From contig NZ_JAOQJW010000004.1 in assembly GCF_025567265.1 (NCBI RefSeq), positions 116,784 to 180,783 on the forward strand: DNA of 64,000 bases. Reading direction: 5' to 3'. Under the pieces are notes generated by a model. It did not search any database, had not been told where the DNA came from, and saw only the letters and a list, made by a program, of their open reading frames with translations. Origin of the DNA: Dorea_A amylophila. GTDB lineage: Bacteria > Bacillota > Clostridia > Lachnospirales > Lachnospiraceae. Below, piece by piece: positions 35,448 through 43,818 of the stretch. How positions within the stretch are numbered: position 1 is the first letter of the stretch; each line of letters begins with the position of its first letter. Made by a program: the position numbers and the translations under genes.

Positions 35448-36713
35448 TTATTTCTTTCCACCGATCAGTGGAAGATTCAATGCGCTTTTACCGATATGAT
35501 ATTCTCTCTTCATTGCATGCATGATACTTCTGGATGCCACATCTACGATGATAAATCCGAATGCAATTGCAAGGCAGGTCGCCAGAAGAATAATCGTCTC
35601 CTCAAAAACCATCTGCGGATCCTGGCTGACACACCCGTACATTACATAGTACAGATTCGGTCCTGGGATCAGCGGGAATACCGATGCAGTCAAAAAGATG
35701 GTTGAAGGTGCTTTATTTACTCTGGACATGATAAATGCATAAAATCCAACAAATCCTGCTGCAATCATGGTTGCCAGGAAGTTACTCGGTTTTACTGCGT
35801 ATACTGCAACATAGATTGCCCATGTAAAAAATGCTCCGATACTGTTATACCATACCTGTTTTCCACGGATCTTGAACCATAATGCAAATCCAGTACACGC
35901 AACCGTGCAGGAGAGCAGCTGAATCGGTACACTGTGATTCAGGATAAAATGATCGGAATATCCCTCATGGAATAATATGATCGCCAGACCAATTCCAAAT
36001 GCAATTCCCGCTGCTCCAAGGAACGAATTCATAATATTAATGAATCCGGAAATGAAGTCTCTCTGAAGAAGATCCCTGATTCCGTTCGTTGTACTCAATC
36101 CGCTGATCAGAAGCATGACGATACCGATCATAATACGGTCCGGATGCTCTGCAATTCCCATCTTCAAAGCTCCGATAATAATCACTTCTGATATAAACGC
36201 AAGAATACCATTGTAAACCAGTAAGTTGCTTTCACGCTTCGCAAGCCAGTCACCGACTGCAACGATCATCACCGATACTATAAATGCAATGACCGCATCC
36301 CAGAGGTTACACCCGAAAAATACAGCAAATCCTGTTCCACCCATGATTCCTGCCGCATATCTTGTGATACGCTTCTGTGGTTCACGATTGATAACTTCCA
36401 GATACTTCTCACGCATCTCATTTTCATCCGGTGTATGCTGACAGACATATCTGCACAGATTATTCAGATAATCCAGCTGGTCAAAATTCGGCTCCGACGA
36501 CTCGATATGACGTATCTGTGTAATAATCTCGCCTTCCGGTGTCTCCACCGTCACCTGTATATTACTCGGAATGACAAATACATCCGATCTCTTAAATCCA
36601 TAGCTTCTGCACATGCGGTAAAAGCTGTCTTCCAAACGGAAATTCTCTGCACCACTTTGAAGCATCGCTTCTCCGATGTCCAGGATCCCCTGTACAATCT
36701 TGTTATAATTCAT
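35448..36713 (-). CDS. Threonine/serine exporter family protein (ThrE, first copy)
   Basis: 421 residues, the same fused DUF1212-DUF3815 architecture as its downstream neighbour and clearly a tandem duplicate: both share MNYxKxVQGIL, IPSNIQVTVE, TQIRHIES, EHPDRIMIG/DHPDRIMIG and HAPSTVFLTASVFPL/KAPSTIFLTASVFPL. The copies have diverged in roughly four of ten positions by eye, which suggests different substrates or a heteromeric transporter. Start behind GGGG and an upstream promoter at 36771-36798. Confidence 0.86.
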   Translation of the reverse strand: MNYNKIVQGILDIGEAMLQSGAENFRLEDSFYRMCRSYGFKRSDVFVIPSNIQVTVETPEGEIITQIRHIESSEPNFDQLDYLNNLCRYVCQHTPDENEMREKYLEVINREPQKRITRYAAGIMGGTGFAVFFGCNLWDAVIAFIVSVMIVAVGDWLAKRESNLLVYNGILAFISEVIIIGALKMGIAEHPDRIMIGIVMLLISGLSTTNGIRDLLQRDFISGFINIMNSFLGAAGIAFGIGLAIILFHEGYSDHFILNHSVPIQLLSCTVACTGFALWFKIRGKQVWYNSIGAFFTWAIYVAVYAVKPSNFLATMIAAGFVGFYAFIMSRVNKAPSTIFLTASVFPLIPGPNLYYVMYGCVSQDPQMVFEETIILLATCLAIAFGFIIVDVASRSIMHAMKREYHIGKSALNLPLIGGKK

Positions 36714-36770
36714 CTTTTTTACCCCTTGTTTTCCTTCATAAAATTACCATTTCCTAAATCTAACATTTGA

Positions 36771-36798
36771 ATCATATCATGGATTTTCTATAAGTCAA
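36771..36798 (-). promoter_or_regulatory. Promoter of the twin ThrE genes
   Basis: TTGACT (36793-36798) and TATGAT (36771-36776), 16-bp spacer, minus strand. It sits directly after the stop codon of the small MazE-like frame. Confidence 0.75.
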
Positions 36799-36803
36799 CA
36801 TAA

Positions 36804-36929
36804 TTATTGTAAAATGTAATAACAGTTTGTAATACCAGTCTTAGAAGCTCTTATATTTGCAGCTTTTAATATTTCCTTTGAAATGCGAATCCCCTGACTA
36901 TTCCCCCACGTTTTTACTTGTGCCTGCAT
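36804..36929 (-). pseudogene. Truncated MazE/AbrB-type antitoxin
   Basis: A 41-codon frame behind a perfect AGGAGG (spacing 7). It begins MQAQVKTWGNSQGIRISKEI and continues LKAANIRAS, a near-ideal N-terminal half of a MazE-type swapped-hairpin DNA-binding domain. It then runs into unrelated residues and stops, while intact antitoxins reach about 75-85 residues. No MazF-like toxin follows. Likely a broken gene, though a short DNA-binding peptide could still be made. Confidence 0.7.
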
Positions 36930-37037
36930 AAAGTAACCTCCTTCGTTTTTTCTAGAGTATCCACCGGTAAAAACCAACGAACAGATTCGGAAAACTTTTG
37001 ATTCCAGAAAAACTGAATTATTAAATCGATTTTGTGT

Positions 37038-37895
37038 TTAATCCCGGTTCTTATTATACACAAACATCCAAAGCGCCATCGCACATATGATCACATATCC
37101 CAGCACGCTATACCTATCCGGTACCTGCCCGAACAGAAAGAAGCCCAGAATCGTCGAAAAGATGATCTGCGAATAATCATAAATGGATATCTCTTTCGCC
37201 GGTGCATGATAATAAGCCGCCGTGATTCCGAACTGGCCGCCTGCAGCCGCAAGTCCCGCACCCAGAAGTGTTAAGATCTGCAGGCCGCTCATCGGATGAA
37301 AATCCAGAAGCAGATATGGCAGTGTAACCACACACGAGAATCCTGAAAAGAAGATTACAACCGAAGAACCTTTCTGTCCTCTCTGCCCCAGGATACGCAC
37401 CATCGCATAAGCAATACCTGCGCAGATCCCGCCGCACAGTCCGATCAGTGACGGTACCAGTGCCATATTCGTAAATGTCGGTTTGATTACAAATAAGCTT
37501 CCGATGAATGCACCCGCAACCGCCAGTGCCTGTGCCGGACTCATCTTTTCTTTCAGCAATAAAAATGAAAAGATAATTACAAAAAACGGCGACATCTTAT
37601 TCAGCATCGATGCATCCGACAGCACCAGATGATCCACCGCATAGAAATTACACAAGATTCCCACCGTACCGAATGTCGCACGCAGAATCATATATTTCAG
37701 ATTTCCCTTTTCGATTTTAAATCCGTCCTTACTTCTTATGATCATGATCAGCGCAATAAAAAAAGCTACCAGATTTCTGAAAAAGCTCTTCTGTACCGAA
37801 GGCAGATCACCGGATAACCTTACGAAAGCATTCATGAATGCAAATGATAACGCCGATAATGTAATGAAAAATATTCCTTTGTATCTGGAATTCAT
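37038..37895 (-). CDS. EamA/DMT-family permease
   Basis: 285 residues with ten predicted membrane helices in two EamA repeats (about 5-135 and 150-280). The first repeat carries FRNLVAFFIALIMI and the LNKMSPFFVIIFSFLLLKEK segment typical of drug/metabolite transporters. Substrate unknown. It has AAGGAAG before the start and its own promoter. The next gene in its direction is the MazE remnant. Confidence 0.85.
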   Translation of the reverse strand: MNSRYKGIFFITLSALSFAFMNAFVRLSGDLPSVQKSFFRNLVAFFIALIMIIRSKDGFKIEKGNLKYMILRATFGTVGILCNFYAVDHLVLSDASMLNKMSPFFVIIFSFLLLKEKMSPAQALAVAGAFIGSLFVIKPTFTNMALVPSLIGLCGGICAGIAYAMVRILGQRGQKGSSVVIFFSGFSCVVTLPYLLLDFHPMSGLQILTLLGAGLAAAGGQFGITAAYYHAPAKEISIYDYSQIIFSTILGFFLFGQVPDRYSVLGYVIICAMALWMFVYNKNRD

Positions 37896-37947
37896 AAACT
37901 TACACTTCCTTATGATTTATTTCTTTATATCTTACGTTATGTCATTT

Positions 37948-37976
37948 ATCTTACCACGAAAAATTTTAACTGTGAA
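37948..37976 (-). promoter_or_regulatory. Promoter of the EamA permease
   Basis: TTCACA (37971-37976) and TAAGAT (37948-37953), 17-bp spacer, with TG one base before the -10, minus strand. Confidence 0.6.
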
Positions 37977-38123
37977 TATATCCGACAATTGGACTTGATT
38001 TTGTACAACTTGCTACAATTCTTTTACATTGTCGCATTCTCCCATAAACACACCTATCTGTTGATAGAATTTCAACTACAGATATGCTAAAATATTTTTG
38101 GATAATGAAAGGAGAAATGTAAC

Positions 38124-38864
38124 ATGAGACCCCTTGAGACATTTATCGAACAACGCAAAGAACGCTTCGTCAGAAACAGTCTGATGTCTGACGAATTTCT
38201 GGATTTTGTTAATAAAGATATGAAACCAATAGAGAAACAGATGTCCTATTATCAATGTGCCATCATGGAAGTAGAGACGAAATTCAAAGTATTAAACGAA
38301 CAGTATTCCCTGGAATATGACCGCAATCCGATCGAGGATATCAAGTCCCGCGTCAAATCCATGGAAAGCCTGATCAAAAAGATCCGTAAAAAAGACATAC
38401 CTCTCACCCTTTCTTCTATTGAAGAAAATATCCATGATATTGCCGGCGTCCGTGTCATCTGCTCTTTTCCGGATGATATCTACATGCTTGCGGACTGTTT
38501 GCTTTCTCAGGATGACATCACACTTCTTGAGAAGAAAGACTATATCAAAAATCCAAAACCGGGCGGATACCGCAGCCTTCATCTGATTGTCAGTGTACCA
38601 ATCTTTTTACAGGACGGAAAACGTAACATGACTGTAGAAGTACAGCTTCGTACGATCGCTATGGATTTTTGGGCAAGTCTGGAACATAAGCTACGTTACA
38701 AGAAAGATATCCCGGCTGACAAAGCAAAATATCTGGAGGATGAGATGCTTGCCTGTGCACAGATCAGTGCCGACCTGGATATGCGTATGCAGAACGTCCG
38801 TGATGTAATTGCTGAGAATGCTAAACCAGACGAACAGTCTTTATTATTAAAAGATTTGTCATAA
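38124..38864 (+). CDS. Small alarmone synthetase (GTP pyrophosphokinase, RelQ/RelP-type)
   Basis: 246 residues with a lone RelA/SpoT synthetase domain and no HD hydrolase, TGS or ACT domain. Key segments are GVRVICSFPDDIY, the G-loop KNPKPGGYRSLHLIV and EVQLRTIAMDFWASLEHKLRYK, which hold the catalytic and pppGpp-fold residues. It should make (p)ppGpp or pGpp from GTP/GDP and ATP. The N-terminus is about 30 residues longer than in B. subtilis YjbM. AAGGAG precedes the start and an extended -10 (TGCTAAAAT, 38088-38093) lies upstream. Confidence 0.92.
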   Translation: MRPLETFIEQRKERFVRNSLMSDEFLDFVNKDMKPIEKQMSYYQCAIMEVETKFKVLNEQYSLEYDRNPIEDIKSRVKSMESLIKKIRKKDIPLTLSSIEENIHDIAGVRVICSFPDDIYMLADCLLSQDDITLLEKKDYIKNPKPGGYRSLHLIVSVPIFLQDGKRNMTVEVQLRTIAMDFWASLEHKLRYKKDIPADKAKYLEDEMLACAQISADLDMRMQNVRDVIAENAKPDEQSLLLKDLS

Positions 38865-38886
38865 AAAGACATATTGAAAAATGCGC

Positions 38887-38928
38887 CAAAAAAGCACTGC
38901 GAAATTTGGTAATATTTCACAGTGCTTT
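38887..38928 (-). terminator. Terminator of the DUF1294-DUF1287 gene
   Basis: Minus-strand stem AAAGCACTGTGAAAT / ATTTCGCAGTGCTTT (one mismatch) with a T tail, five bases after the stop codon; convergent with the alarmone synthetase gene. Confidence 0.85.
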
Positions 38929-38932
38929 GCCA

Positions 38933-39802
38933 TTACGATATTCTAAAGTGCCCGACAATATCCGTTCTCTCCTGCAAGATATCTTCCTCATAATTCTTCT
39001 GATACGGATCATTATGATGAATCACATATGGTACACCTTCCACATTCCGTCTGTCAGAAATTACCCCGATATGATTCTTGAACACTACAATGTCGCCGCC
39101 CTGCCATTGTTCAATATCATTTACATCCATGGTCAGACTGGTCGCTGTATGTTCAAAATATATTCTCAGGTTCTTTACTCTTCGGAAATCAATATTTTTA
39201 TCCGGCTCATCAATATCATAATCCTTCGAATTCTTTCTGATATCTTTGTCTACCAGTTCCCGCAGGTCATATCCGCTTTTCTTAAGCGCATATCCGACAA
39301 CATCTGTACAGACACCATATCTGTCATCCGGATAACCGGTCTGATAATATCTGCTCTTGTAAACCGGCCGCTTCTTCACATAAACCAATGCATTCTTCAA
39401 AATATCGGTCTGATCATCCGTACCGTCACCATCTTTATCCACACTGCTATGATACGGTGTGATCTCTGTGCCGTTGTATTCATTCTTTGGCCGGTCTGTC
39501 TTCGTCAGTCCTACCACATCACGTTCTGCCAAAAATCCGCCAAGGGTCAGCCAGATGATAATAGCGATTGGAACTAAGATTCGGAATTTCATCTTTCTTG
39601 TCTTATGATGAAATACAATCATTCCTGCAAACGCACCAAATGCACCGCCGACAAACGCAATCCCTATCAGCACTGCCTCTTTGATCCTCCACTGATGATG
39701 CATTGCTTTCGCTTTATCCGTTCCATATAAAATGAATGCAATAATATTTACTGCAACGAGATAATAGGATATCGGTGTCGCCGCTGTAAGTAATTCTGCC
39801 AT
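38933..39802 (-). CDS. DUF1294-DUF1287 fusion protein
   Basis: 289 residues. Residues 10-92 form a DUF1294-type membrane module (ILYGTDKAKAMHHQWRIKE, GAFAGMIVFHHKTRKMKF) with about three helices. Residues 105-289 match DUF1287, a papain/NlpC-P60-like fold: the candidate nucleophile is Cys165 (YGVCTDVVGYALKKSG), with His244 in GGDIVVFKNHIGVIS. A calcium-loop-like segment DKDGDGTDD (122-130) lies near the start of the second domain. The second half would face outward, so a cell-wall-directed hydrolase or amidase is likely by inference. Both domains are normally separate proteins. Confidence 0.78.
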   Translation of the reverse strand: MAELLTAATPISYYLVAVNIIAFILYGTDKAKAMHHQWRIKEAVLIGIAFVGGAFGAFAGMIVFHHKTRKMKFRILVPIAIIIWLTLGGFLAERDVVGLTKTDRPKNEYNGTEITPYHSSVDKDGDGTDDQTDILKNALVYVKKRPVYKSRYYQTGYPDDRYGVCTDVVGYALKKSGYDLRELVDKDIRKNSKDYDIDEPDKNIDFRRVKNLRIYFEHTATSLTMDVNDIEQWQGGDIVVFKNHIGVISDRRNVEGVPYVIHHNDPYQKNYEEDILQERTDIVGHFRIS

Positions 39803-39828
39803 CTTCTGCTCCCCTCCTTCATATCTCC

Positions 39829-39857
39829 ATTGTATCTTACCTTTGGTTCGCTTTCAA
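39829..39857 (-). promoter_or_regulatory. Promoter of the DUF1294-DUF1287 gene
   Basis: TTGAAA (39852-39857) and TACAAT (39829-39834), 17-bp spacer, minus strand, followed by GAAGGAGGGG before the start. Confidence 0.75.
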
Positions 39858-39922
39858 TCAGAAAACAGATAATTTTCTTCATCAACTATATACAAATACA
39901 CGCCTTTCATCTATACTCTCTT

Positions 39923-40855
39923 CTACATCACAGTCTGATACAAGAGCACCATGAGCGGCATTGTCACAATGGATAATAATGTCGTCATAACATTGATCGC
40001 ACTGGCATATTTCGAATCATTTCCATACACCTGACACATCTGTGTGATCGTTGAAGCAGACGGTGTGATCACCGCAAGAAATACGATAAGCAGTAATTTC
40101 TTTCCATACGAATGTATGTTCACAAGCCCGCTTATCTTTAAAATCATCAATGATATCACAGGTATCACGACCAGTCTCAGAAATGAAATAAAATACACTT
40201 TCACATTTTCAAATATACTCTTCAGATTCATCTCTGCGATCAGCATCCCCGTTACGATCATACTTGCCGGACCGATCATACTGCCCACAGAACTTAAGGT
40301 CTGATTTACAATTTCCGGAAGCCTGATCCTGGTAAAAAACAGCACAACTCCGGCAAATACCGAGATCATATTGATATTGAATACAATCTTTTTCCAGTCC
40401 CACTTTCCTTCCCGGCTGATCGTATTCTTGCCATGCGTCCACAGAAATACCAATTGGACACTCATGAACACACAACCGTATAATACCCATTCTTTTCCCA
40501 GAATAAAAGTCACCAGCGGTACGATCAAATTGCCCGAATTCGAATAATAGATGGATGTCATCTCTACTTCATTTAGTTTCAATACCTTTCCAACACCCCA
40601 CACTGCTGCCAGTAATATAACCTGTAATAATACCGACGCTGCAAATACCAGCAAAAGTTCCTTCACTTTTTCACTCGTATAATCCACCTGAAATGCATTG
40701 ATGATCACACACGGGATAACAAGATATAATACAATTTTAGAAATAACTTTGCTGTCATCTCCCTTTAACAATCCTGTCTTTACAATAATATATCCCATCA
40801 GGATCATAAGAAACAGTTCTGCGATCTGTTCCATTAAAAGTATACTGATTTCCAT
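39923..40855 (-). CDS. AEC-family (auxin efflux carrier type) transporter
   Basis: 310 residues with about ten membrane helices in two inverted halves. The N-terminal FLMILMGYIIVKTGLL and the mid-protein YYSNSGNLIVPLV segment (Asn-Pro-type crossover region) are typical. Members export or take up organic acids such as malate; no substrate can be assigned here. Single gene with its own promoter; no terminator was found between it and the DUF1294-DUF1287 gene 120 bp on. Confidence 0.85.
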   Translation of the reverse strand: MEISILLMEQIAELFLMILMGYIIVKTGLLKGDDSKVISKIVLYLVIPCVIINAFQVDYTSEKVKELLLVFAASVLLQVILLAAVWGVGKVLKLNEVEMTSIYYSNSGNLIVPLVTFILGKEWVLYGCVFMSVQLVFLWTHGKNTISREGKWDWKKIVFNINMISVFAGVVLFFTRIRLPEIVNQTLSSVGSMIGPASMIVTGMLIAEMNLKSIFENVKVYFISFLRLVVIPVISLMILKISGLVNIHSYGKKLLLIVFLAVITPSASTITQMCQVYGNDSKYASAINVMTTLLSIVTMPLMVLLYQTVM

Positions 40856-40890
40856 AATAATCTCTCTTTCCTTTTACAGTCCTACCGAAA

Positions 40891-40919
40891 ATCATATACA
40901 CTTTCCTGATGATTGTCAA
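40891..40919 (-). promoter_or_regulatory. Promoter of the AEC transporter
   Basis: TTGACA (40914-40919) and TATGAT (40891-40896), 17-bp spacer, minus strand. Confidence 0.82.
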
Positions 40920-40986
40920 TCTCACAAAAACCTGACATCCTTCTATTAATCATACTTATATTGACATGTTATTTATCATTCGTATA

Positions 40987-41015
40987 TTGATTCCTTCTAT
41001 CTATAAGGCTATAAT
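40987..41015 (+). promoter_or_regulatory. Promoter of the HAD phosphatase gene
   Basis: TTGATT (40987-40992) and TATAAT (41010-41015), 17-bp spacer, about 55 bp ahead of the start. Confidence 0.82.
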
Positions 41016-41068
41016 AATGTTTATAAAAATATAAAACAGGCAGTATAAAATACAGGGAGGAACTTAAG

Positions 41069-41662
41069 ATGAGATACAAGAATATTATTTTTGACTTTGG
41101 AAATGTAATCGGAAAATTTAAAGGAGACTATATCCTGGGGAAATTTGCTTCTACACCGGAAGATTATAATATTCTTGCTGATGCCATTTTTAAAAACTGG
41201 GTAGCTTTAGATGCCGGAACTATTGACTATGACCAGAATGCCGAAGATACGATTGCAGAACTTCCGGACCGTCTGAAAGATACTGCCCGCGATTTTTTCG
41301 AGAACTGGTTCCAGTATGTCGATCCGCTTCCTGAAACATGGGAATTCATCAAAGAGTTAAAAGCCCGGGGAGTTCCGATCTATCTGCTTTCCAACGCTTC
41401 TACCAGGTTTGCAGAACGTGCACCGGAAGATTATCCGATCCTGAAAGAATTCGATGGCATCGTCTTCTCTGCACCTCTAAAGATGGCAAAGCCGGGACAC
41501 GATATTTATTACCATCTGTTCAATAAATATGACCTTCTACCAAGTGAATGCTTCTTCATCGATGATACGGTGGAAAATGTCATTGCAAGTAAAGAACTTG
41601 GAATGGAGAGCATCTTGTTTACGGGAGATATTGAGGCCGTTAAAAGGGCAATTGAGTTTTAA
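41069..41662 (+). CDS. HAD-superfamily hydrolase (subfamily IA, YihX-like)
   Basis: 197 residues. Motif I reads IIFDFGNVIG, with the nucleophile Asp and Gly at the +2 position as in YihX-type sugar phosphatases; motif II is LLSNAS, motif III the Lys in KMAKPGHDIY, and motif IV FFIDDTVENV. A small helical cap lies between motifs I and II. Probably a small-molecule phosphatase. GGGAGGAAC precedes the start. The stop codon lies inside the loop of the terminator. Confidence 0.88.
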   Translation: MRYKNIIFDFGNVIGKFKGDYILGKFASTPEDYNILADAIFKNWVALDAGTIDYDQNAEDTIAELPDRLKDTARDFFENWFQYVDPLPETWEFIKELKARGVPIYLLSNASTRFAERAPEDYPILKEFDGIVFSAPLKMAKPGHDIYYHLFNKYDLLPSECFFIDDTVENVIASKELGMESILFTGDIEAVKRAIEF

Positions 41663-41789
41663 TCAATTGCCCTTTCTTTAATAAACGCTTCTCAATCCCG
41701 TTACAGATACGCTTTACCATTGCCGCAACCATATTGACGGCTGTCGACACCGCACCGAGAATGATCAGAACTGAAATGAGAAGTGTCAT
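41640..41789 (-). CDS. Possible small membrane peptide (uncertain)
   Basis: A 49-codon frame starting MTLLISVLIILGAVSTAV with one hydrophobic helix and a basic tail (KRICNGIEKRLLKK). GGAAGTGG lies 5 bases before this ATG; the frame is open further upstream to 41855 but without a ribosome binding site. It runs antisense to the end of the HAD gene and its terminator, which weakens the case. The shape recalls small holin-like or type I toxin peptides, but no family is recognised. Confidence 0.25.
   Translation of the reverse strand: MTLLISVLIILGAVSTAVNMVAAMVKRICNGIEKRLLKKGQLIKTQLPF
41643..41679 (+). terminator. Terminator overlapping the end of the HAD gene
   Basis: Perfect 13-bp stem AAAGGGCAATTGA / TCAATTGCCCTTT, 7-nt loop containing the stop codon, then CTTTA. 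Confidence 0.8.
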
Positions 41790-41897
41790 AAATCCACTTC
41801 CGGATGTTATGTAAAAAAACACTTGATTTTTAGCTTTTCGTTCGGTATAATTCATATTCGGACAAAAAAATAAGATAATTTTGGTTTAATTGGAAAC

Positions 41898-41937
41898 GAC
41901 ACAAGTGTATGCTTGATTAACGAACAACACAAGTGTC
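41898..41937. repeat. Paired ACACAAGTGT motifs upstream of the DUF2798 gene
   Basis: GACACAAGTGT (41898-41908) and ACACAAGTGTC (41927-41937) are two near-palindromic copies 29 bp apart, followed by a T run. They may be operators; the outer GACAC/GTGTC could also pair as a weak attenuator. Confidence 0.4.
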
Positions 41938-41985
41938 TTTTTTGTACCCATTTTTAAATATTTCATAAAAAGGAGAACAAAAATT

Positions 41986-42474
41986 ATGCCAAAAACTTTA
42001 TTTCAAAATGTTATTTTTACACTGATGATGTCTTTTCTGATGGTATACGTCATGATCTGCTACAATATTTGCCTGAATGTGGGAGGAATGAGCAACGAAG
42101 TATTCCTGATGGCTTTCGGCGAACTGAAAATCATGTGGCCGGTTGCTTTCGTGCTGGAATTTGCATTCGTTGACAAGCTTGCACATATGCTTGCATTCCG
42201 TATCGTTACACCACAGGACAGACCAATCTTCATCACTCTTGCAATCTCTTCTATGATCGTATGTATCATGTGCCCTTGCATGAGTCTTGTTGCAACGATT
42301 CTGTTCAAGAACGCAGGAAGTAATGTGATTGCTACCTGGTGTCAGACAACATTCATGAACTTCCCAGTTGCTTTCTTCTGGCAGATCTTCTACTGCGGAC
42401 CATTCATCCGTCTGATCTTCAGAAAGATGTTTCCTGAGAAAGAAAACGTTGCCGCTTCCGCTGTAACCGAATAA
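41986..42474 (+). CDS. DUF2798 integral membrane protein
   Basis: 162 residues with four predicted membrane helices (about 10-30, 45-65, 83-105, 123-145). The N-terminal MPKTLFQNVIFTLMMSF and the NICLNVGGMSN loop are typical of DUF2798 proteins, which occur alone in many Firmicutes and have no known function. AAAAAGGAG precedes the start. Paired ACACAAGTGT motifs upstream suggest specific regulation. Confidence 0.78.
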   Translation: MPKTLFQNVIFTLMMSFLMVYVMICYNICLNVGGMSNEVFLMAFGELKIMWPVAFVLEFAFVDKLAHMLAFRIVTPQDRPIFITLAISSMIVCIMCPCMSLVATILFKNAGSNVIATWCQTTFMNFPVAFFWQIFYCGPFIRLIFRKMFPEKENVAASAVTE

Positions 42475-42481
42475 TTGATAC

Positions 42482-42520
42482 AAAAAAACCGAGCCTGTTT
42501 CTATACAGTGTCCGGTTTTT
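42482..42520. terminator. Bidirectional terminator between DUF2798 gene and mntH
   Basis: AAAACCG / CGGTTTT core stem with imperfect inner pairing (GCCTG/CAGTG), with T runs on both strands. It serves two convergent genes. Confidence 0.7.
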
Positions 42521-42546
42521 CTTTCTTCTTATTCTGTTCTTCCTGT

Positions 42547-43800
42547 CTATACAAAAAGCAATGCTATATTCAGCCCTGTTACAATCACAGCAATCACCAG
42601 AAGCAAAAAATTCAAACGTCTGCTGTTCGCATATTTTCCCATTACTTTTTCAGATGAGGTCAGATATATCTGTGTAAATATTGTAATCGGAAGCTGAATC
42701 GCAAGCAGCATCTGGGAATATACCAGACCTTCGAATGGCTGTCTGATAAACAGGATGATCACCGCCGCCGGAATCATCGTCAGCAGTACTCCTCTTTTTG
42801 TTTCCTTTGTCTTAATATCATATGGCTGGTTAAAGATTCCGGAAAATATCGTTCCACCGGCCATTCCTGCAGTGATACTGGATGAGATACCCGCCAGCAA
42901 AAGTGCCAATGCGAAGACCACCGTTGCCGCATTCCCCAACAAAGGCGACAGCATCTTTCCCGCAACAGTCAGATCATCCACCTGTTTTCCACTTCCGTTC
43001 TGATAAAGCGTCGCTGCCGCCATCAGGATCATCGCACTGTTAATTGCCCATCCAATGATCATGGAAAATAATGTATCTTTAAATTCATACTTCAACTGCT
43101 GCTCGATTACCGAACTGTCTTCCAGATTCCACTGTCTGCTCTGAATAATCTCCGAATGCAGAAACAGATTATGCGGCATCACCACCGCCCCTAATACGCT
43201 TAAGATCACCGGCATACTTCCTGACGGGAATGACGGTTTCACCCATCCGACCACAGCTGCTCCCCAGTTGATCTTCGCAATTCCAACTTCGAATAAAAAA
43301 GAAAATCCAATCAGCGACACGAATAATATGATCAGTTTTTCTATTCTCTTATATGCATTCGTAAATGCACAGAATAATACCAGAACCAGGATCAGGATAC
43401 TCCCCAGTCTGATTGGTATATGGAACAACATCTGCAGCGCAATCGCTCCTCCGAGTATCTCTGCCATCGCCGTTGCTACCGCCGCAAGCATTGCAGTCAG
43501 AAGTATCAGGTCTTTTAACAGCCTTGGCATATATCTGCTCGCCGCTTCCGACAGACACAGTCCGGTTGCAATTCCCAGATGTGCCGCGTTATGCTGCAGT
43601 ACGATCAGCATAACTGTAGATAATGTCACCATCCATAATAACTCATATCCGAAACCTGATCCCGCCGCAATATTCGAAGCCCAGTTTCCCGGATCTATGA
43701 ATCCTACTGTAACCAGAAGCCCCGGCCCCAGATAACGCAAGAAATTAAGTGTCTTATTCTTGGATTGATTCTTGGATTGATTCTTGGATTTCCGCTTCAT
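42547..43800 (-). CDS. mntH: Nramp-family divalent metal (manganese) transporter
   Basis: Proton-coupled Mn2+/Fe2+ importer, 417 residues, about eleven helices. The metal-site motifs are present: DPGNW in helix 1 (about residue 37) and VVMPHNLFLHS in helix 6, with the Met that favours transition metals over Mg2+. The N-terminus is unusual: KNQSKNQSKNKT is a tandem QSKN repeat before the first helix (the DNA repeats a 12-bp unit). The promoter is overlain by a large palindrome, in keeping with MntR/DtxR-type control. Confidence 0.93.
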   Translation of the reverse strand: MKRKSKNQSKNQSKNKTLNFLRYLGPGLLVTVGFIDPGNWASNIAAGSGFGYELLWMVTLSTVMLIVLQHNAAHLGIATGLCLSEAASRYMPRLLKDLILLTAMLAAVATAMAEILGGAIALQMLFHIPIRLGSILILVLVLFCAFTNAYKRIEKLIILFVSLIGFSFLFEVGIAKINWGAAVVGWVKPSFPSGSMPVILSVLGAVVMPHNLFLHSEIIQSRQWNLEDSSVIEQQLKYEFKDTLFSMIIGWAINSAMILMAAATLYQNGSGKQVDDLTVAGKMLSPLLGNAATVVFALALLLAGISSSITAGMAGGTIFSGIFNQPYDIKTKETKRGVLLTMIPAAVIILFIRQPFEGLVYSQMLLAIQLPITIFTQIYLTSSEKVMGKYANSRRLNFLLLVIAVIVTGLNIALLFV

Positions 43801-43818
43801 ATATAATGAACTCCTTTA

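Noticed and set aside
41998..42483. Long open frame antisense to the DUF2798 gene
   Set aside because: It is the mirror of a convincing membrane-protein gene, has no ribosome binding site and an implausible Cys/His-rich composition.
43740..43800. Short tandem repeat at the start of mntH as a CRISPR-like or phase-variation repeat
   Set aside because: It is a 12-bp in-frame unit (QSKN) repeated only about twice; copy-number change would not shift the frame and no spacers are present.
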